Shown piece after piece: positions 19,394 to 29,675 of a stretch of 64,000 nucleotides of DNA; the stretch's first letter is position 1; the number at the start of each line of letters is the position of its first letter. Both the position numbers and the translations under genes were made by a program. The stretch comes from Aurantiochytrium sp. KH105 (Eukaryota; Sar; Bigyra; Thraustochytrida; Thraustochytriidae). The DNA lies in assembly GCA_003116975.1 (NCBI GenBank), contig BGKB01000017.1, forward strand, positions 124,001 to 188,000, given 5' to 3'. The notes under the pieces were generated by a model, which saw only the letters and a program-made list of their open reading frames with translations, was not told where the DNA came from and searched no databases.

Positions 19394-21256
19394 TCTCCTC
19401 TTCTCTCCCTCCCTCCTGCGATTCTACCTCTTGCCCGGCCTCAGGCTGCAGAGCTGCGAGAACTGCGCGAGCTGCGCGATCTGCGCGAGCTGCGCAGCGC
19501 CTCCGCGCCCTCCTCGCCCGCTCCGCTCGCGCGACGCGCGTCCGTCGCCCGCCGCCGCTCCAGGAGAAGAGACTAGCGCGAAACTGTCCTACCGCCTCTT
19601 CCCCTCGCGCTCGAGCTCGTCAAGCTCAAGCTCGTCAAGCTCAAGCTCGTCACGCTCGATCTCGTCAAGCCCAAGCCGTCAAGCTCAAGCCGTCAAGCCC
19701 AAGCTCGCCAGCTCCGCGTGCGCGCCTGCCCGACGACCAATCGCTGTCGGCCGCGCTCCGGGACGCGACGCCGGACCAGGCCTGCCTGAGTCTGTGAGTC
19801 TGCTGCAGCTGCTGCTGCTGCTGCTGAGGTGAGGCTCGAGCCGAGGTCCGTTGGCCGCTCGAGGCAAGAGAAGAGGCCCTGGAGAGCGAGCGAGGCGGGC
19901 AGAGGAGAGGAGAGGAGAGCAGCCGGGCGTGCGGGAGGCGGGGTCGGCGGGAGGACGCGAGCGAGAGAACGAACGAGAGAGCGACGGCCTGGCGCGCATG
20001 TGTCATTTTTCACGGATGGAGGAAGTGTTGTGAGATGAACCTGAAGTTCACTTCGAGCTCGACATCCCGGCAAGTCATGTCGGCGACCTTGGAAATCACC
20101 GCAAAAGGGTGGGAGTCGTGCGTGCGTCTGCGTGCGAGGGTGACGTCCCGAAGTCCTCGAAGGCGTCTGCACGGTTGCCGCATGTGGCTGGCGTCGTACG
20201 GTGCGTCCCACCTCACCTCAGATTCGCCTACCGAAGGCGTGCGTGCATGCACCCGCCTGTCTCCGAAACTCCATCCTCGCTCGCGACGCTCTTGCTCTGC
20301 CGCGATCCTGCTTTTCACCCTCGCACTCGCACTCGCTCGCGTGCGTCCAAGACCGTGCCTGAAAAGGTGAGGCTCGCAGCCGAGCCTCACGCGCCGACCC
20401 TCATCCTCTCTCTGCTGCAGCTGCAGCTGCAGCCGCTGGTCGCGAAAGACCTCTTCGCTCGCATCCCGCTCGAGCTCGAGCCGGCCTCGCGCACGAGACC
20501 GATCGATCGGTCGGTCGGTCGGCCACCGCCTTTAAGCTCCCTGCCTCGGTCGGAGCCGTCGCGCAAGATGCCGGAGCCCGTCCCTGCGTCCACTCGGCGC
20601 GGCTGCAGCTGCAGCTGCAGCTCGGACGGCATCGGGCTGCGCCGTTCATTGCGTTGCGGAATCGGGTTCGCGCGATGGGCTTCGAGGATACAGACGCGCA
20701 ACGAGCGAGCCGCGGGACCGTACCTGCGCTGCGCCGCGCGACGGGAGCGAGACGGGGGAGCGCGCGCGTCTGCCGCGCGGAGAGGGGCGGCGCGCGGCCG
20801 CGGAGTCCGCGAGATCGGCGAGATCGGCGAGGTCGCAGCAGCTGCAGCAGCAGCAGCCGCGGCAGGATACACGAAGCGCAGGCGCAGCGGAACTCGACAA
20901 AGCAAACCCCGCGCGACGCGGGAGGACGCGGGCCCGGAGGACGCGCGGCGGGGCTGCGCGGAGTGGAGAGCGTGCCGCCGCTGCGGCCGCTGCTCTTGCG
21001 GGCTCTCTCTCTCGGCGACGGAGACGACGGCGAGGAGGACGCGCGCGACAGCGACAGCGAGCGAACTGCTGAGCTTCCCTGCTTGGCTGGCCTGCCGTAG
21101 CTTCCCTGGGAGCGTCCGCGTCGACAACGGCGCGGGCGACGGGGTGGGTAGACGCGCTTCGCTGCCGACGCGACGCAGAGCGCAAAGCCGACCTGATCTG
21201 TTTTGATCTGAGCTGATCTGATCGGATCGGATCGTGACCTCGTGCACGCGGCCACG
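19394..21256. promoter_or_regulatory. Long divergent intergenic region between the sugar porter and anoctamin genes
   Basis: 1.86 kb with no supported gene. It is GC-rich and repeat-rich: a roughly 15-bp AAGCTCAAGCTCGTC-like tandem array at 19611-19710, a CTG/CAG run at 19797-19828, CTGCAG arrays at about 20416-20435 and 20602-20624, GGTC repeats near 20500-20520, and a GATC-rich block at 21195-21236 just before the anoctamin ATG. Long open frames on both strands translate to Arg/Ala/Ser low complexity, as expected from GC-rich non-coding DNA. Non-coding first exons cannot be excluded. Confidence 0.5.
19611..19710. repeat. Short tandem repeat, unit about 15 bp (AAGCTCAAGCTCGTC type)
   Basis: Imperfect tandem copies of CTCGTCAAGCTCAAG run through this stretch, drifting to CCGTCAAGCCCAAG at the right end. 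It lies about 220 bp upstream of the sugar-porter ATG (minus strand). Confidence 0.75.
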
Positions 21257-23935
21257 ATGAAGTCTGTGTTGGGCGTCGTGCGCAATAACGCGGAGCAACG
21301 CACCAATAGCGGGCGGTCGCTGACCGGTGCGTACGACTTTGTGCTCGAGTTCGCAGCCGGTGTCGAGCCCGAGCGGCGCGAGGCCCGAGGCTCCATCTCG
21401 TCCGAGAGCGAAAAGTCCGGCTCCGACCGCGGCAGCGCAGTCAACAAGCACCGCCTCGCAGCCAAGGTCCTCGACCGTCTTCAGCAAAATGGCCTCGAGT
21501 ACCGCAAAGTCCAGTCGAGCAAAAAGGGCGCAGAAGCCTACGCGCTTCGAGGCAAATTCGAGACACTGCTCAAACGCGCCGAGAAACTGAAAATGCGCAA
21601 GCCTCTCATCGATGGCCAAGAAAACGGGAAGACCGCTCTCTTTACGCTCGCCCGCGCAGGCGATTTTATCAACGCCGAGGACCCCAGCGCCTTCTTTTCC
21701 TCGGGCGAACGCCTCATTCTCCTCGAAGGACTCGTTACCGCAGACCCTCTCATTCGGAGTGCGCAGGGACTGCACACCTTTGCCAATGATTTCGACGGCC
21801 AGGACGAAGACCAACGCGATGAACAAGATGGCGAGGAGTCCGGCAACAACCAGGATGATAGCGATGCAAATAGTACCAAGTCCGGCACCGCTTCGTCCGG
21901 AAAGTCGTCCAAGCCTAGTCCCAGCAAACGCAAGCGACGCGGGTCCGCCCTCGCGCACCTCGTCTTTGGAAACCACAAAAACAAGCCCATCCGCGTTGTA
22001 CAGCATCTCGTGCCGCTGCACAACCCTGACGAGGTGGAGGACCTCATGAACACCTGGATCAAGTCACTGCGCCCGCAACCTCTTGACAAAATCATGCACT
22101 ACTTTGGCCATGCGCGCGGATTCTACTTCGCATTCTTGGGCTCCTACACGTTCTGGCTCGTGCCAGCCGCCATCCTCGGAGTCATTGTCTTCCAAGTCCA
22201 GAGCATCTCGGGTGGCTTTGACAACACCAGCACTCTTCTGTACCTTGGCTTCCTCTCGCTTTGGTCCACAGGGTTCACCGAATATTGGAAGCGACGCGAG
22301 GCCACGCTGGCGTTTCGTTGGGATTCACTCGACTACGAAGCACTCGACGAGGCCACGCGTCCCGCCTTTAAAGAAAAGGCCAAGCGCGTCTATCATCCTG
22401 CCGCAGACGCATACAGGTGGGTGTACCCGACATACAAGCACTCTTTGGCGCTCGTCCTTTCCTTTATAGCGTGTTCCACACTCTCGCTTCTGGCGTGCAC
22501 CATCATGACAGGCTTCCTTTACCTCGATCACGAGGCCAAGGCCAGCGTCGGGCACTGGGGTGGCGTCTACCAGCTGGCACAGTACGTACCGCTCGGGTGC
22601 TACATGGCTGTGATTCAAGTCTTCTCGGCCATCAATAATGTTCTCGCCGAATGGCTCACAAACCTGGAAATGCACCGCACGGAAACCGCGCACGAAAATG
22701 CACGCATCGTCAAGCTCGCAACTCTTCAGTTCTTCAACTACCATGTCTCGCCTCTCTACGTTGCTTTTTTTGAGCACGACATGGTCAAACTTTACAGTAC
22801 AGTGGCCGGTCTGCTGGGTTTGCATCAGGTCCTTGGCCAGGTTCTCGAGGTTGGCAAACCTCTGGCAATGACCGTCGCAAGCGCCGTCGGGATCATTCGC
22901 ACGGAAAACAAGCCCACGCAGGGGAGCGAAAATCAGGAAGACAGTCAACTTCCCGTCATTGGCCGCTCAGATCTTGTCCTTGCCCCTCAAGAGACTCTCT
23001 TTCCGGAGTATCTGGAAATGTGGATCCAGTTTGGTCAAGTGACCCTCTTTTCGGCAGTCTTTCCCCTCGCCGCGCTCCTGGCGCTCCTCAATAACCTCGT
23101 CGAGATGAAGTCTGATGCCATGAAAATGCTGCGCTTTCAGCGTCGCAGCATCGGGTCACGAGTCTCGGGCATTGGCACCTGGGTTTTCGTATTTGAAGCT
23201 GTTGGCTATTTGGGTGTCATGACCAACGTTGCACTGGTCGGCCTCATCTTCAGCAGATCCTCCTATGGAAGTCATTTGCTCAAAGGCTGGATGCCCTGGC
23301 AAAAGGTCATCTTGCTTGTCTTTGTCGAGCACGTGGTCATTGGACTCAAGGCACTCGTTTCCGTGGCGATTCCTGATCTTGACAGCGAGACCGCCTTTGT
23401 CGTACGCGCCCGCCGCGTGGCCACAGAGCAGGAGATCGCCAGTAACTTTGAGCTTCGCGCCCACTGTCAGGAACTCTTGCGCAAAGATCGCAAAGAGTTT
23501 ACCTTTCGCGATTCCTCGGATCAGGGTCGGCAACTCTTGCGCAATACGCTTCATCCTCACCATTCCTCTTCCGCTGCCTCCTCTTCGTCGACGTCTTCGA
23601 CGCCCACGGAGCAGGAAGGCCCGCAACGACGTGCCTCGCGCCCCTCTTCATCCGGACTCAACGAGTCTGCAGACGACGCTTCCGCGGGGCTGGACGAGTC
23701 CATGCTCTTTCAGTGGATCATGGACCAGGAGGACCGTCGCCGACGGGCCGAGAAACTCAAGCGCTACTACCGCAAGAAGCTCGATCGGTCCAATGAGACG
23801 AGGGCTAGCGCCCACTTTAGCGAGTTTCCGCAGGCCCTCAATATTGTCGTCTCCCTCGGTGCAATTCTCTTACTCATCACACGCGAGGCTCGGGAGAGTC
23901 TCTTTGGCGCAGCGGGCGCTGCATCTTCTTCGTAA
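21257..23935 (+). CDS. Anoctamin / TMEM16 family protein
   Basis: 892 residues from the ATG at 21257 (ACGATG context). Seen: a cytosolic N-terminal region with an acidic/Lys-rich linker (about 190-235). The anoctamin membrane domain starts with a first segment near residue 290 and the diagnostic WKRREATLAFRW stretch near 340. A conserved NYHVSPLYVAFF segment follows. The ion-site region has EYLEMWIQFG near 581 and NNLVEMKSDA near 612. The glutamates and aspartate matching the TMEM16 Ca2+ site (E-x-x-E, then E-x-x-x-D) are present, so Ca2+ activation is plausible. Family members are Ca2+-activated chloride channels or phospholipid scramblases; which applies is not readable here. The C-terminus has a Ser-rich linker, a basic helix and a last hydrophobic segment. 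It converges on the RING gene with a 156-bp gap. Confidence 0.9.
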   Translation: MKSVLGVVRNNAEQRTNSGRSLTGAYDFVLEFAAGVEPERREARGSISSESEKSGSDRGSAVNKHRLAAKVLDRLQQNGLEYRKVQSSKKGAEAYALRGKFETLLKRAEKLKMRKPLIDGQENGKTALFTLARAGDFINAEDPSAFFSSGERLILLEGLVTADPLIRSAQGLHTFANDFDGQDEDQRDEQDGEESGNNQDDSDANSTKSGTASSGKSSKPSPSKRKRRGSALAHLVFGNHKNKPIRVVQHLVPLHNPDEVEDLMNTWIKSLRPQPLDKIMHYFGHARGFYFAFLGSYTFWLVPAAILGVIVFQVQSISGGFDNTSTLLYLGFLSLWSTGFTEYWKRREATLAFRWDSLDYEALDEATRPAFKEKAKRVYHPAADAYRWVYPTYKHSLALVLSFIACSTLSLLACTIMTGFLYLDHEAKASVGHWGGVYQLAQYVPLGCYMAVIQVFSAINNVLAEWLTNLEMHRTETAHENARIVKLATLQFFNYHVSPLYVAFFEHDMVKLYSTVAGLLGLHQVLGQVLEVGKPLAMTVASAVGIIRTENKPTQGSENQEDSQLPVIGRSDLVLAPQETLFPEYLEMWIQFGQVTLFSAVFPLAALLALLNNLVEMKSDAMKMLRFQRRSIGSRVSGIGTWVFVFEAVGYLGVMTNVALVGLIFSRSSYGSHLLKGWMPWQKVILLVFVEHVVIGLKALVSVAIPDLDSETAFVVRARRVATEQEIASNFELRAHCQELLRKDRKEFTFRDSSDQGRQLLRNTLHPHHSSSAASSSSTSSTPTEQEGPQRRASRPSSSGLNESADDASAGLDESMLFQWIMDQEDRRRRAEKLKRYYRKKLDRSNETRASAHFSEFPQALNIVVSLGAILLLITREARESLFGAAGAASSS

Positions 23936-24091
23936 AGACACTGTGATAGAACTTTGCTTCAAGCTTCGAATCGGAAACATCACGAGTACACCTTGAAAAC
24001 GTCAAAGAAGATGAAGGCAAACGTGTAAAAAAAAGAAAAGAAGAAAGATAAAGAAGAAGAAAGAGAACAATTGGGATCGTTTTCTGTACTG

Positions 24092-26488
24092 CTACGCGCT
24101 CGAACTTGTTGCGCACCGCGCTCGTTTGCGCGTTCCTTCAGGACCTTCTGTGCCCCCCGCAACACGCTTCGATGTGCTTTCGCCTGTTTGTGAGGTACTG
24201 TTGGTGACTTGCTCACTGCGATTCTCGAAAAGCAACTTGAGCGGCAAGCACTCCTTGATGACGGGCTCTCTGCATTCTGGACAACGAGGCGAAGAACTTT
24301 CTGAGGACGATGTCCAAAGCTGCTTGACGCACGGCATGCAGCCAAGGTGACCTTTTTGACACATGACAGTGCAAACCTCAAGACGGTTTTCCTCCAAGCA
24401 GATGGAGCAGATTTCGGTTGTGTTGCCACCGTCCAGGAATTGGCTCTTTTTACCTAGGAGGCGTTGGTACGCTTGCTCGTCAAGAAGTTTGTCTCTCAGC
24501 GTTGCAAAACTTGAGCCTTTCGCAGAGTACTCCTTGTCCACACCGTCGCAATTGAAAAGATTTTTGGGGGTGAGAAAAGTCTCGGCGCGTTCTCTGGCAG
24601 ACTCCTTGGAAACTCGGCAATCACTCTCAACTTCATCGAGCTTGGCCTTCAGGTCTGCGTTTTCCTTCAAGCCAAGATGCTGCGCCACCTTTTCCAAGGC
24701 ACTTCGAAGATTCAGGGCTTGGCTTGCAAGGGCCTTGTCCACTCGCTGAAAGACTCCGTATCTTGAAAGAAGGGATTGCTTGAGCACCACATCCATTGTC
24801 TCGCTTTCTTGGATGTTTGCGCGAACGTGATCAAGATAGATGCTTTCTGGAAACTGATGCGCAAACGCTCCTACTGACCGAGTTTGGTCCTCAAAAAAAC
24901 TTGAGGCCCTTGAGCTGCTTGCAAGAATCCCACTCAGCTCGTTTAAGGCCAGCGAGCCTCTACCAAGGAGGACTCCGGACGGAGACATGATGACCGAAGC
25001 GTTGACCCTCTCATCGCTTCTTCGAAAGATCTGCGTGTTTCCAAAGATCTGCTTGCTGGATATACTTCTCTCGAATTTCTGGAAGAAACGTTGGAGCCCA
25101 TCGACGAGAACAACTTGGCGAGTCCAGTTCTTGACCAACTTTTCTTTCCTTGTCGCGATCGCTTGTAATGGACAGCGTTGACAGAAGCGAAGAAAGGCCC
25201 TGCATTGGGCCTTAGCGAGAGGTGAATGTCTTTTTTGGAAGAAGCGAAAGAGCGCGTCTCGAGGGATGTGATCTGTGTCTATCTCCTCGAAGGCTTGCCA
25301 GATTGGTGCCAGGTGATGAAAGTTCTTCCCAACCTTGCAACGAAGAATGTCGGCTTCGATTTCAGAGAAGAAGCATCTTTCGCTAAGTAAGCGATGGATC
25401 TTTCCAATGCCTCGAGAAATGCCTCTGTAGGGTCGAAACGGCTCCGTCTTGAGTACCTTGGCCAATGGAGCACGGGAAAGGGTGGCGAGATACGCTTCCA
25501 GGTGCAGCTCCGGCGATGCTAGCAGAAGATTGACGCAAAGTTGCACGGCTGTTTTTCGCACATCATCTGGCCCCGTCCCCAAATGAGATGAGAAGCGGGC
25601 GCTTGCATATCGTGTCAGAGCCACGAGTTTCTTCATTTCGGATCTTAGCTCCTCAACGTTTGTAATCTCCAAATTTTTGCCTGGTAAGCCCCTGCCCTCA
25701 CCGCCAAAGCAGCCAGTAAGATACTCCCAGCAGGCTGAAAGCGCCTTCTCGCGTGTCGCTATTGTACAGTGGACAATTTTGGCATGGGCTACCAAAACAT
25801 GTCGATGAACGATCGCGCGATTACGAAATGTAGTTGTACGCCCGTTAGGGTACTTCATGATGAAAAAATTGTCAAAGGACAAAGAGGCTTGGTCTTCACA
25901 AACCTGCAGAAACGCCTTAAGCTCAGGCACTGTCTCCAGCTTTTTAAGATGCTGTGTGAAATCAGCGAACCGCATTTTTTGAGGCAAGGTGATCGACGAA
26001 TTCGAGGGGCTCGTCTCTTCAGAGCCTACATGTTGGTCTTCGACGCTTATCTCCATGCGTGCGTGCTGCAGAGCACTACGAGCGCGTTCGTTACAATCCC
26101 GGATGCGCTCGAGGACGCCATCCGCAGTCTCCAAAAAGGTCAAAACTGGAGTAAACACGCAGCTGTTGAGGTGTCTTTCTTCACAGTCGATGAAAAGGTT
26201 AGGACATTGCACCAACTGGATCACCTTCCCGATGTCCTCAACTTCCTCGAGGTACTGGCGAAGCTTGGACACCTTCCACAGTCGCTCTTTTTGTTCCGCG
26301 TTTTTGCCAACTCTGGCGCTGTCGCCGGGGTTCGACGGGATTTGGTCATTTATTCGAGTGCAAAGGGTGCGTATTCTCTCTGGCCAATGCACACGACTCC
26401 ACTCTTCGGGCGTGGTGCCGCAAGGCACGGCGTTCTTCAGAGCAGCCAGCTTCTTTCTCGCTTCGGCGATGACGGAACTCACAGCCAT
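24092..26488 (-). CDS. RING-finger protein, intact copy of a tandem pair (putative E3 ubiquitin ligase)
   Basis: 798 residues from the ATG at 26488; the frame is open further upstream but lacks an ATG. Residues 1-650 are a helical region I do not recognise. It has an aromatic-rich segment IWQAFEEIDTDHIPRDAL, which is faintly EF-hand-like but too short, and several Cys-rich helices. Near the C-terminus is a C3HC4 RING: CSIC, a lone Cys in VMC, GH, CMPC and CPEC supply all eight zinc ligands. A basic tail (KRARCATSSSA) ends the protein. RING domains recruit E2 enzymes, so ubiquitin-ligase activity is inferred; the helical part would select substrate. The next gene upstream on the same strand is a full-length paralogue sharing both the helical region and the RING. 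Confidence 0.8.
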   Translation of the reverse strand: MAVSSVIAEARKKLAALKNAVPCGTTPEEWSRVHWPERIRTLCTRINDQIPSNPGDSARVGKNAEQKERLWKVSKLRQYLEEVEDIGKVIQLVQCPNLFIDCEERHLNSCVFTPVLTFLETADGVLERIRDCNERARSALQHARMEISVEDQHVGSEETSPSNSSITLPQKMRFADFTQHLKKLETVPELKAFLQVCEDQASLSFDNFFIMKYPNGRTTTFRNRAIVHRHVLVAHAKIVHCTIATREKALSACWEYLTGCFGGEGRGLPGKNLEITNVEELRSEMKKLVALTRYASARFSSHLGTGPDDVRKTAVQLCVNLLLASPELHLEAYLATLSRAPLAKVLKTEPFRPYRGISRGIGKIHRLLSERCFFSEIEADILRCKVGKNFHHLAPIWQAFEEIDTDHIPRDALFRFFQKRHSPLAKAQCRAFLRFCQRCPLQAIATRKEKLVKNWTRQVVLVDGLQRFFQKFERSISSKQIFGNTQIFRRSDERVNASVIMSPSGVLLGRGSLALNELSGILASSSRASSFFEDQTRSVGAFAHQFPESIYLDHVRANIQESETMDVVLKQSLLSRYGVFQRVDKALASQALNLRSALEKVAQHLGLKENADLKAKLDEVESDCRVSKESARERAETFLTPKNLFNCDGVDKEYSAKGSSFATLRDKLLDEQAYQRLLGKKSQFLDGGNTTEICSICLEENRLEVCTVMCQKGHLGCMPCVKQLWTSSSESSSPRCPECREPVIKECLPLKLLFENRSEQVTNSTSQTGESTSKRVAGGTEGPEGTRKRARCATSSSA

Positions 26489-27270
26489 TGTTGATTTCCT
26501 AGAGAGCAAGACACGAGGGAAGGACGTGAGCAAGCGCTCGTGCAGATAGACTTTGTGACTTTGGCCAAGTGCAAGCACGGACGCGGGCGCGAACGGGAAC
26601 GCAAGCGCTGTCGCGGGCTTGGTGGTGCGCGAGTGACTTGCTGGGCGAGCTGATCGTCGTGCGTCGCTTTCGCGGGATGCGCCTCGTGTGCCTTGCGTAC
26701 GCTGTGTGGAGCTCCTGGCTCGCGTTTCGGGTTTGCCTGGCTGTTTGCGGGCTGCTCCGCTTCGCTTCGCTCGTCTCCTCTCATTCTCGGCGCCTGCAAT
26801 GAGGAGAGTGGCTTGGTTCGCGTCGCGCTCTCGAGAGCGCTCTCGAAAAGAGCACTCTCAAGAGAGAGCACTCTCAAAAGAGAGCACTCCCAAAAGAGAG
26901 CACTCTCAAAAAAGAGCACTCCCAGAAAAGAGCACTCCCAAAAAAGAGCAAGCACTCTCAAGCCGCTCTCGAGTCGCTCTCGAGCCGCTCTCGAGTGCTC
27001 CCTCATATTTCCTTGATGGAAGGAAGACGGTTTTCCAGTTGGGCGACCGACACGAGGTGATCGCGAAGCTCGAAGACATGAGAGGGACATGAGGGAACCC
27101 GAACGTGAAGCTGAGGACTTGGTGTGAGCCAGTGCTGATACGACAAGGCCTATAGCAGCAAAAATCGTGGAGTAGAGGTAAAGGCAAATACGTACCTGGA
27201 AAAGAGGAGAAGAAGAAGAAGAGGAAAGGAAAACAAAGGAGATCGTTCTGGATTTTTTACGCATATACTG
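26489..27270. other. Spacer between the two RING paralogues
   Basis: No gene seen. It holds the AGAGCACTC minisatellite at 26827-27001 and otherwise mixed sequence. It serves as the 3' flank of the frameshifted paralogue and as the promoter region of the intact one. Confidence 0.5.
26827..27001. repeat. AGAGCACTC(T/C)CAAAA minisatellite with flanking TCTCGAG copies
   Basis: About eight imperfect copies of a 15-18 bp unit (AAAGAGCACTCYCAAAAG) run from about 26846 to 26960. They are bordered on both sides by GCTCTCGAGwGC copies (26827-26845 and 26961-27001). The borders are palindromic (CTCGAG), so the array ends could form hairpins. Confidence 0.8.
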
Positions 27271-29675
27271 CTACGCGGCCGAGCTGGTTGCGCGCCGTGC
27301 CCGTTTACGCGCTCCATCAAAACCATTCGCGTTGCTCGTAGCACGCTTCGATGTCCGAGTGCTGCTGATGTCTCCCTCATTGGGCTTCTCGCAAAGCAAT
27401 TTGAGCGGCAAGCACTCATTAAAGCAGGGCTCTCTGCATTCGAAGCAGGGCGAAGCTCCATTGGAAGATGCTTGAACTTGCTGGAAACACCCATTGCAAC
27501 AGGAATGGCCATTTCGACACACGACAACACGGACCTCGGCGCGATACTCCTCCAAGCAAATGGGGCAGTTGTCTGGGCCGCTGTGCCCCCCCGATGCTTG
27601 GTCGTTCCTTTTGCGAAGACGCTCGATAGTTTGGGGTGGAAACAGCACGTCTGTCACCGATGCAAGACTGCGGCCCAGCGGAATGTACTTGGGGTTGCCA
27701 CCACCCCCCCTTGCGAAAAATTTCGCAGCGGTGTGATCTGCTTCAGCACTTTTTCGTGCTGCGATCATGAAATGCTTGCACTGTTCTTCAACATGGTCAA
27801 AGATATCCTCCAGCGCCGCGTTGTGCTCAAAGCCGAGATGCTGCGCAACCTTTTCGAGGACACTGCGAAGACCTGAAATCTCATGTGCGACGTCCTTGTG
27901 CGCGAACTGAAGGGAGCCGCATCGTCCTAGAATAGATTGGTTCAGTACATTGCGTTTTCCCTCATTGCTCGGAGACCAGCCTCAGCGCATTTAAGACCGT
28001 CAAGAGCAGGGAAGCGTTTCGTAAAGTCCGATACAGAAAGAGCTCGGAAGCGAAACAACTGTGAGAGTCCATAGCTGTTCTCCAGTAGGTCACCTAACAT
28101 GTCCAGGAATGGCGAGCCATCACCGAGAAGGATCGCGGTAGGGGTTACAATGACAGAAGCATCGACCTCTACGTCCTTTTTCCTGCGAAAGATTCTAGCG
28201 TCCGAGGAAATAGACTTGCCGGAAGTACTCGATTCTACTTGTCGAAAGAAGATTTCGAGCCCCTCAAACAACGCAGCTTGCCGGACGTCATTTTCGACCA
28301 TCTCCTTTTTCCCAATTGCGATTGCTTGCGAGGGACAAAGACGGCAAAAGCGTAGAACGACTTTGCACTGAGCTTTCGAAACCTCCTCATGAGATCGGCG
28401 AAGTTTGCGTGCCTTTAGAAAATCATGGAGCGCGTCTGCTGGAATCCGGCCAGTGTCCATCCTCTCGAAAGCTTGCCAGATTGCTATCATATAGTCGTAC
28501 TTGCTTCCGACCTTGCGCTGGAGAAAGTCCGCTTCAGCGGCAGAGAAGAACTCTTTGTGAGAAAGCACCCGGTGCACTTCCTCAAAATACTGGACAAAGG
28601 TCGTGTGAAAGTAAAGTCGGAAAGAATTCGCGGACGGATACTGATCGAGCGATGCACTTTCCAAAAAGTCTAGGTAGTCATTCAGATGCAGCTCCTCCGG
28701 TGCGTGTAGAATGTTCACACAAATTTGTATGGCACGAGATCGCAAGTCGTCGGGGCGAATCCCGAGGTAGGGTACGAAACGGCTGCTTGCATGGCGCGCC
28801 AGCTCTCTGAGATTTTCTTTGTGAGAGGTTAGCTTCTCCAGGCCAACGATTGTCTCGCTGGGTTTTGGCAAATCAGTCAGCTGAGCACCAAAGCATTTGG
28901 TGAGGAGGCCCCGACACCGAGACAGTGACTTTGCAACAGTCCGCCTGTTGGTGTTGTCAAGCTTCGCGTACGCTTGCAACACGGCACGATAAATACGCTG
29001 ACGCATTTTTTCGTCGTTACGCCGAGAGGGAATCTCTTTAAAGAAACCTTGGGAGAAGTCGCGAAGAACGTGCCTGGTCCAGTAGCGAAGAAAGGCGTCG
29101 AGCTCATGTACCGTCTCCAATTGCTCCAGATAATGACAAAAGGAGGAATATCTGATCTCTTTCCGATGGGAGGGATACGTCCACGTCTGCAGTGTACTGA
29201 TATCTCCATCGTGAATATCGTGAATCATCTCACGAACAGAGTACAAGGCGACGTAGACCTTTTCGCTGGACGTTCGAAGACGCTCGAGAGAGCAAATTGC
29301 AGCCTGTAAATATGCGCGAAAGGGAGCGAAAACTCGCTCCTCGTGCTGGTCGCGGTCACAGAGGATGAAAAGGGTCTCAGAGAGCACGAGCTCAGTCACT
29401 TCATCGACGGAGACGCTCTTGAAGAGAGCGTCTCTGAGTCTTGTCTCCGTCCATTTATGTTCAGATTTTGCGAGGGAACGCGCGTTGGACCGATCAACGG
29501 AGAGCTCGTCAAAGACCTCTTGTTGACGCAGAAGCACAACACGCAAGCAGAGCGCGATAATGTTCTGAGGCCAGAGCACGTGCTCGAACCTCGTGAACGT
29601 GCGAGGGCTGATTCTCTCCAGCTTGTCTTTTGCTGCCTTTCGCGCGCGATTGATAGTGCACATTGCGTCCATCAT
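27271..29675 (-). pseudogene. RING-finger paralogue broken by one frameshift
   Basis: The sequence reads as one paralogue of the neighbouring intact RING gene, about 800 codons, but in two frames. Frame A runs from the ATG at 29675 to a TGA at 27942-27944. It matches the paralogue from its N-terminus through the IWQAFERMDTGRIP and SVIVTPTAILLG segments. Frame B covers the remainder to 27271, including VLEKVAQHLG (identical in both copies) and a complete C3HC4 RING (CPIC, VVC, GH, CNGC, CFEC). The shift must lie between 27942 and 27984. A loss of one base, for example in the A-run at 27954-27957, would keep spacing equal to the paralogue. Either a recent pseudogene or a homopolymer base-call error fits. 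All RING ligands survive, so decay is young or absent. Confidence 0.8.

Noticed and set aside
20109..21206. 365-codon plus-strand open frame before anoctamin
   Set aside because: Composition is Arg/Ala/Gly/Ser-rich with no domain and no hydrophobic core. It is the expected product of GC-rich repeat DNA.
20387..22021. 544-codon open frame on the minus strand
   Set aside because: It overlaps the anoctamin gene antisense and translates to Arg/Ala/Ser low complexity in the GC-rich spacer. The anoctamin frame has clear family motifs, so this is a shadow.
24900..25320. EF-hand in the RING protein (AFEEIDTDHIPRDALFRFF)
   Set aside because: The segment has an Asp-x-Asp start but lacks the 12-residue loop with Gly at position 6 and a Glu at position 12; the paralogue (AFERMDTGRIP) is even less like one.
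26479..27264. 261-codon minus-strand frame containing ECSLL-type repeats
   Set aside because: Produced by the AGAGCACTC minisatellite; not similar to the paralogous RING proteins that flank it.
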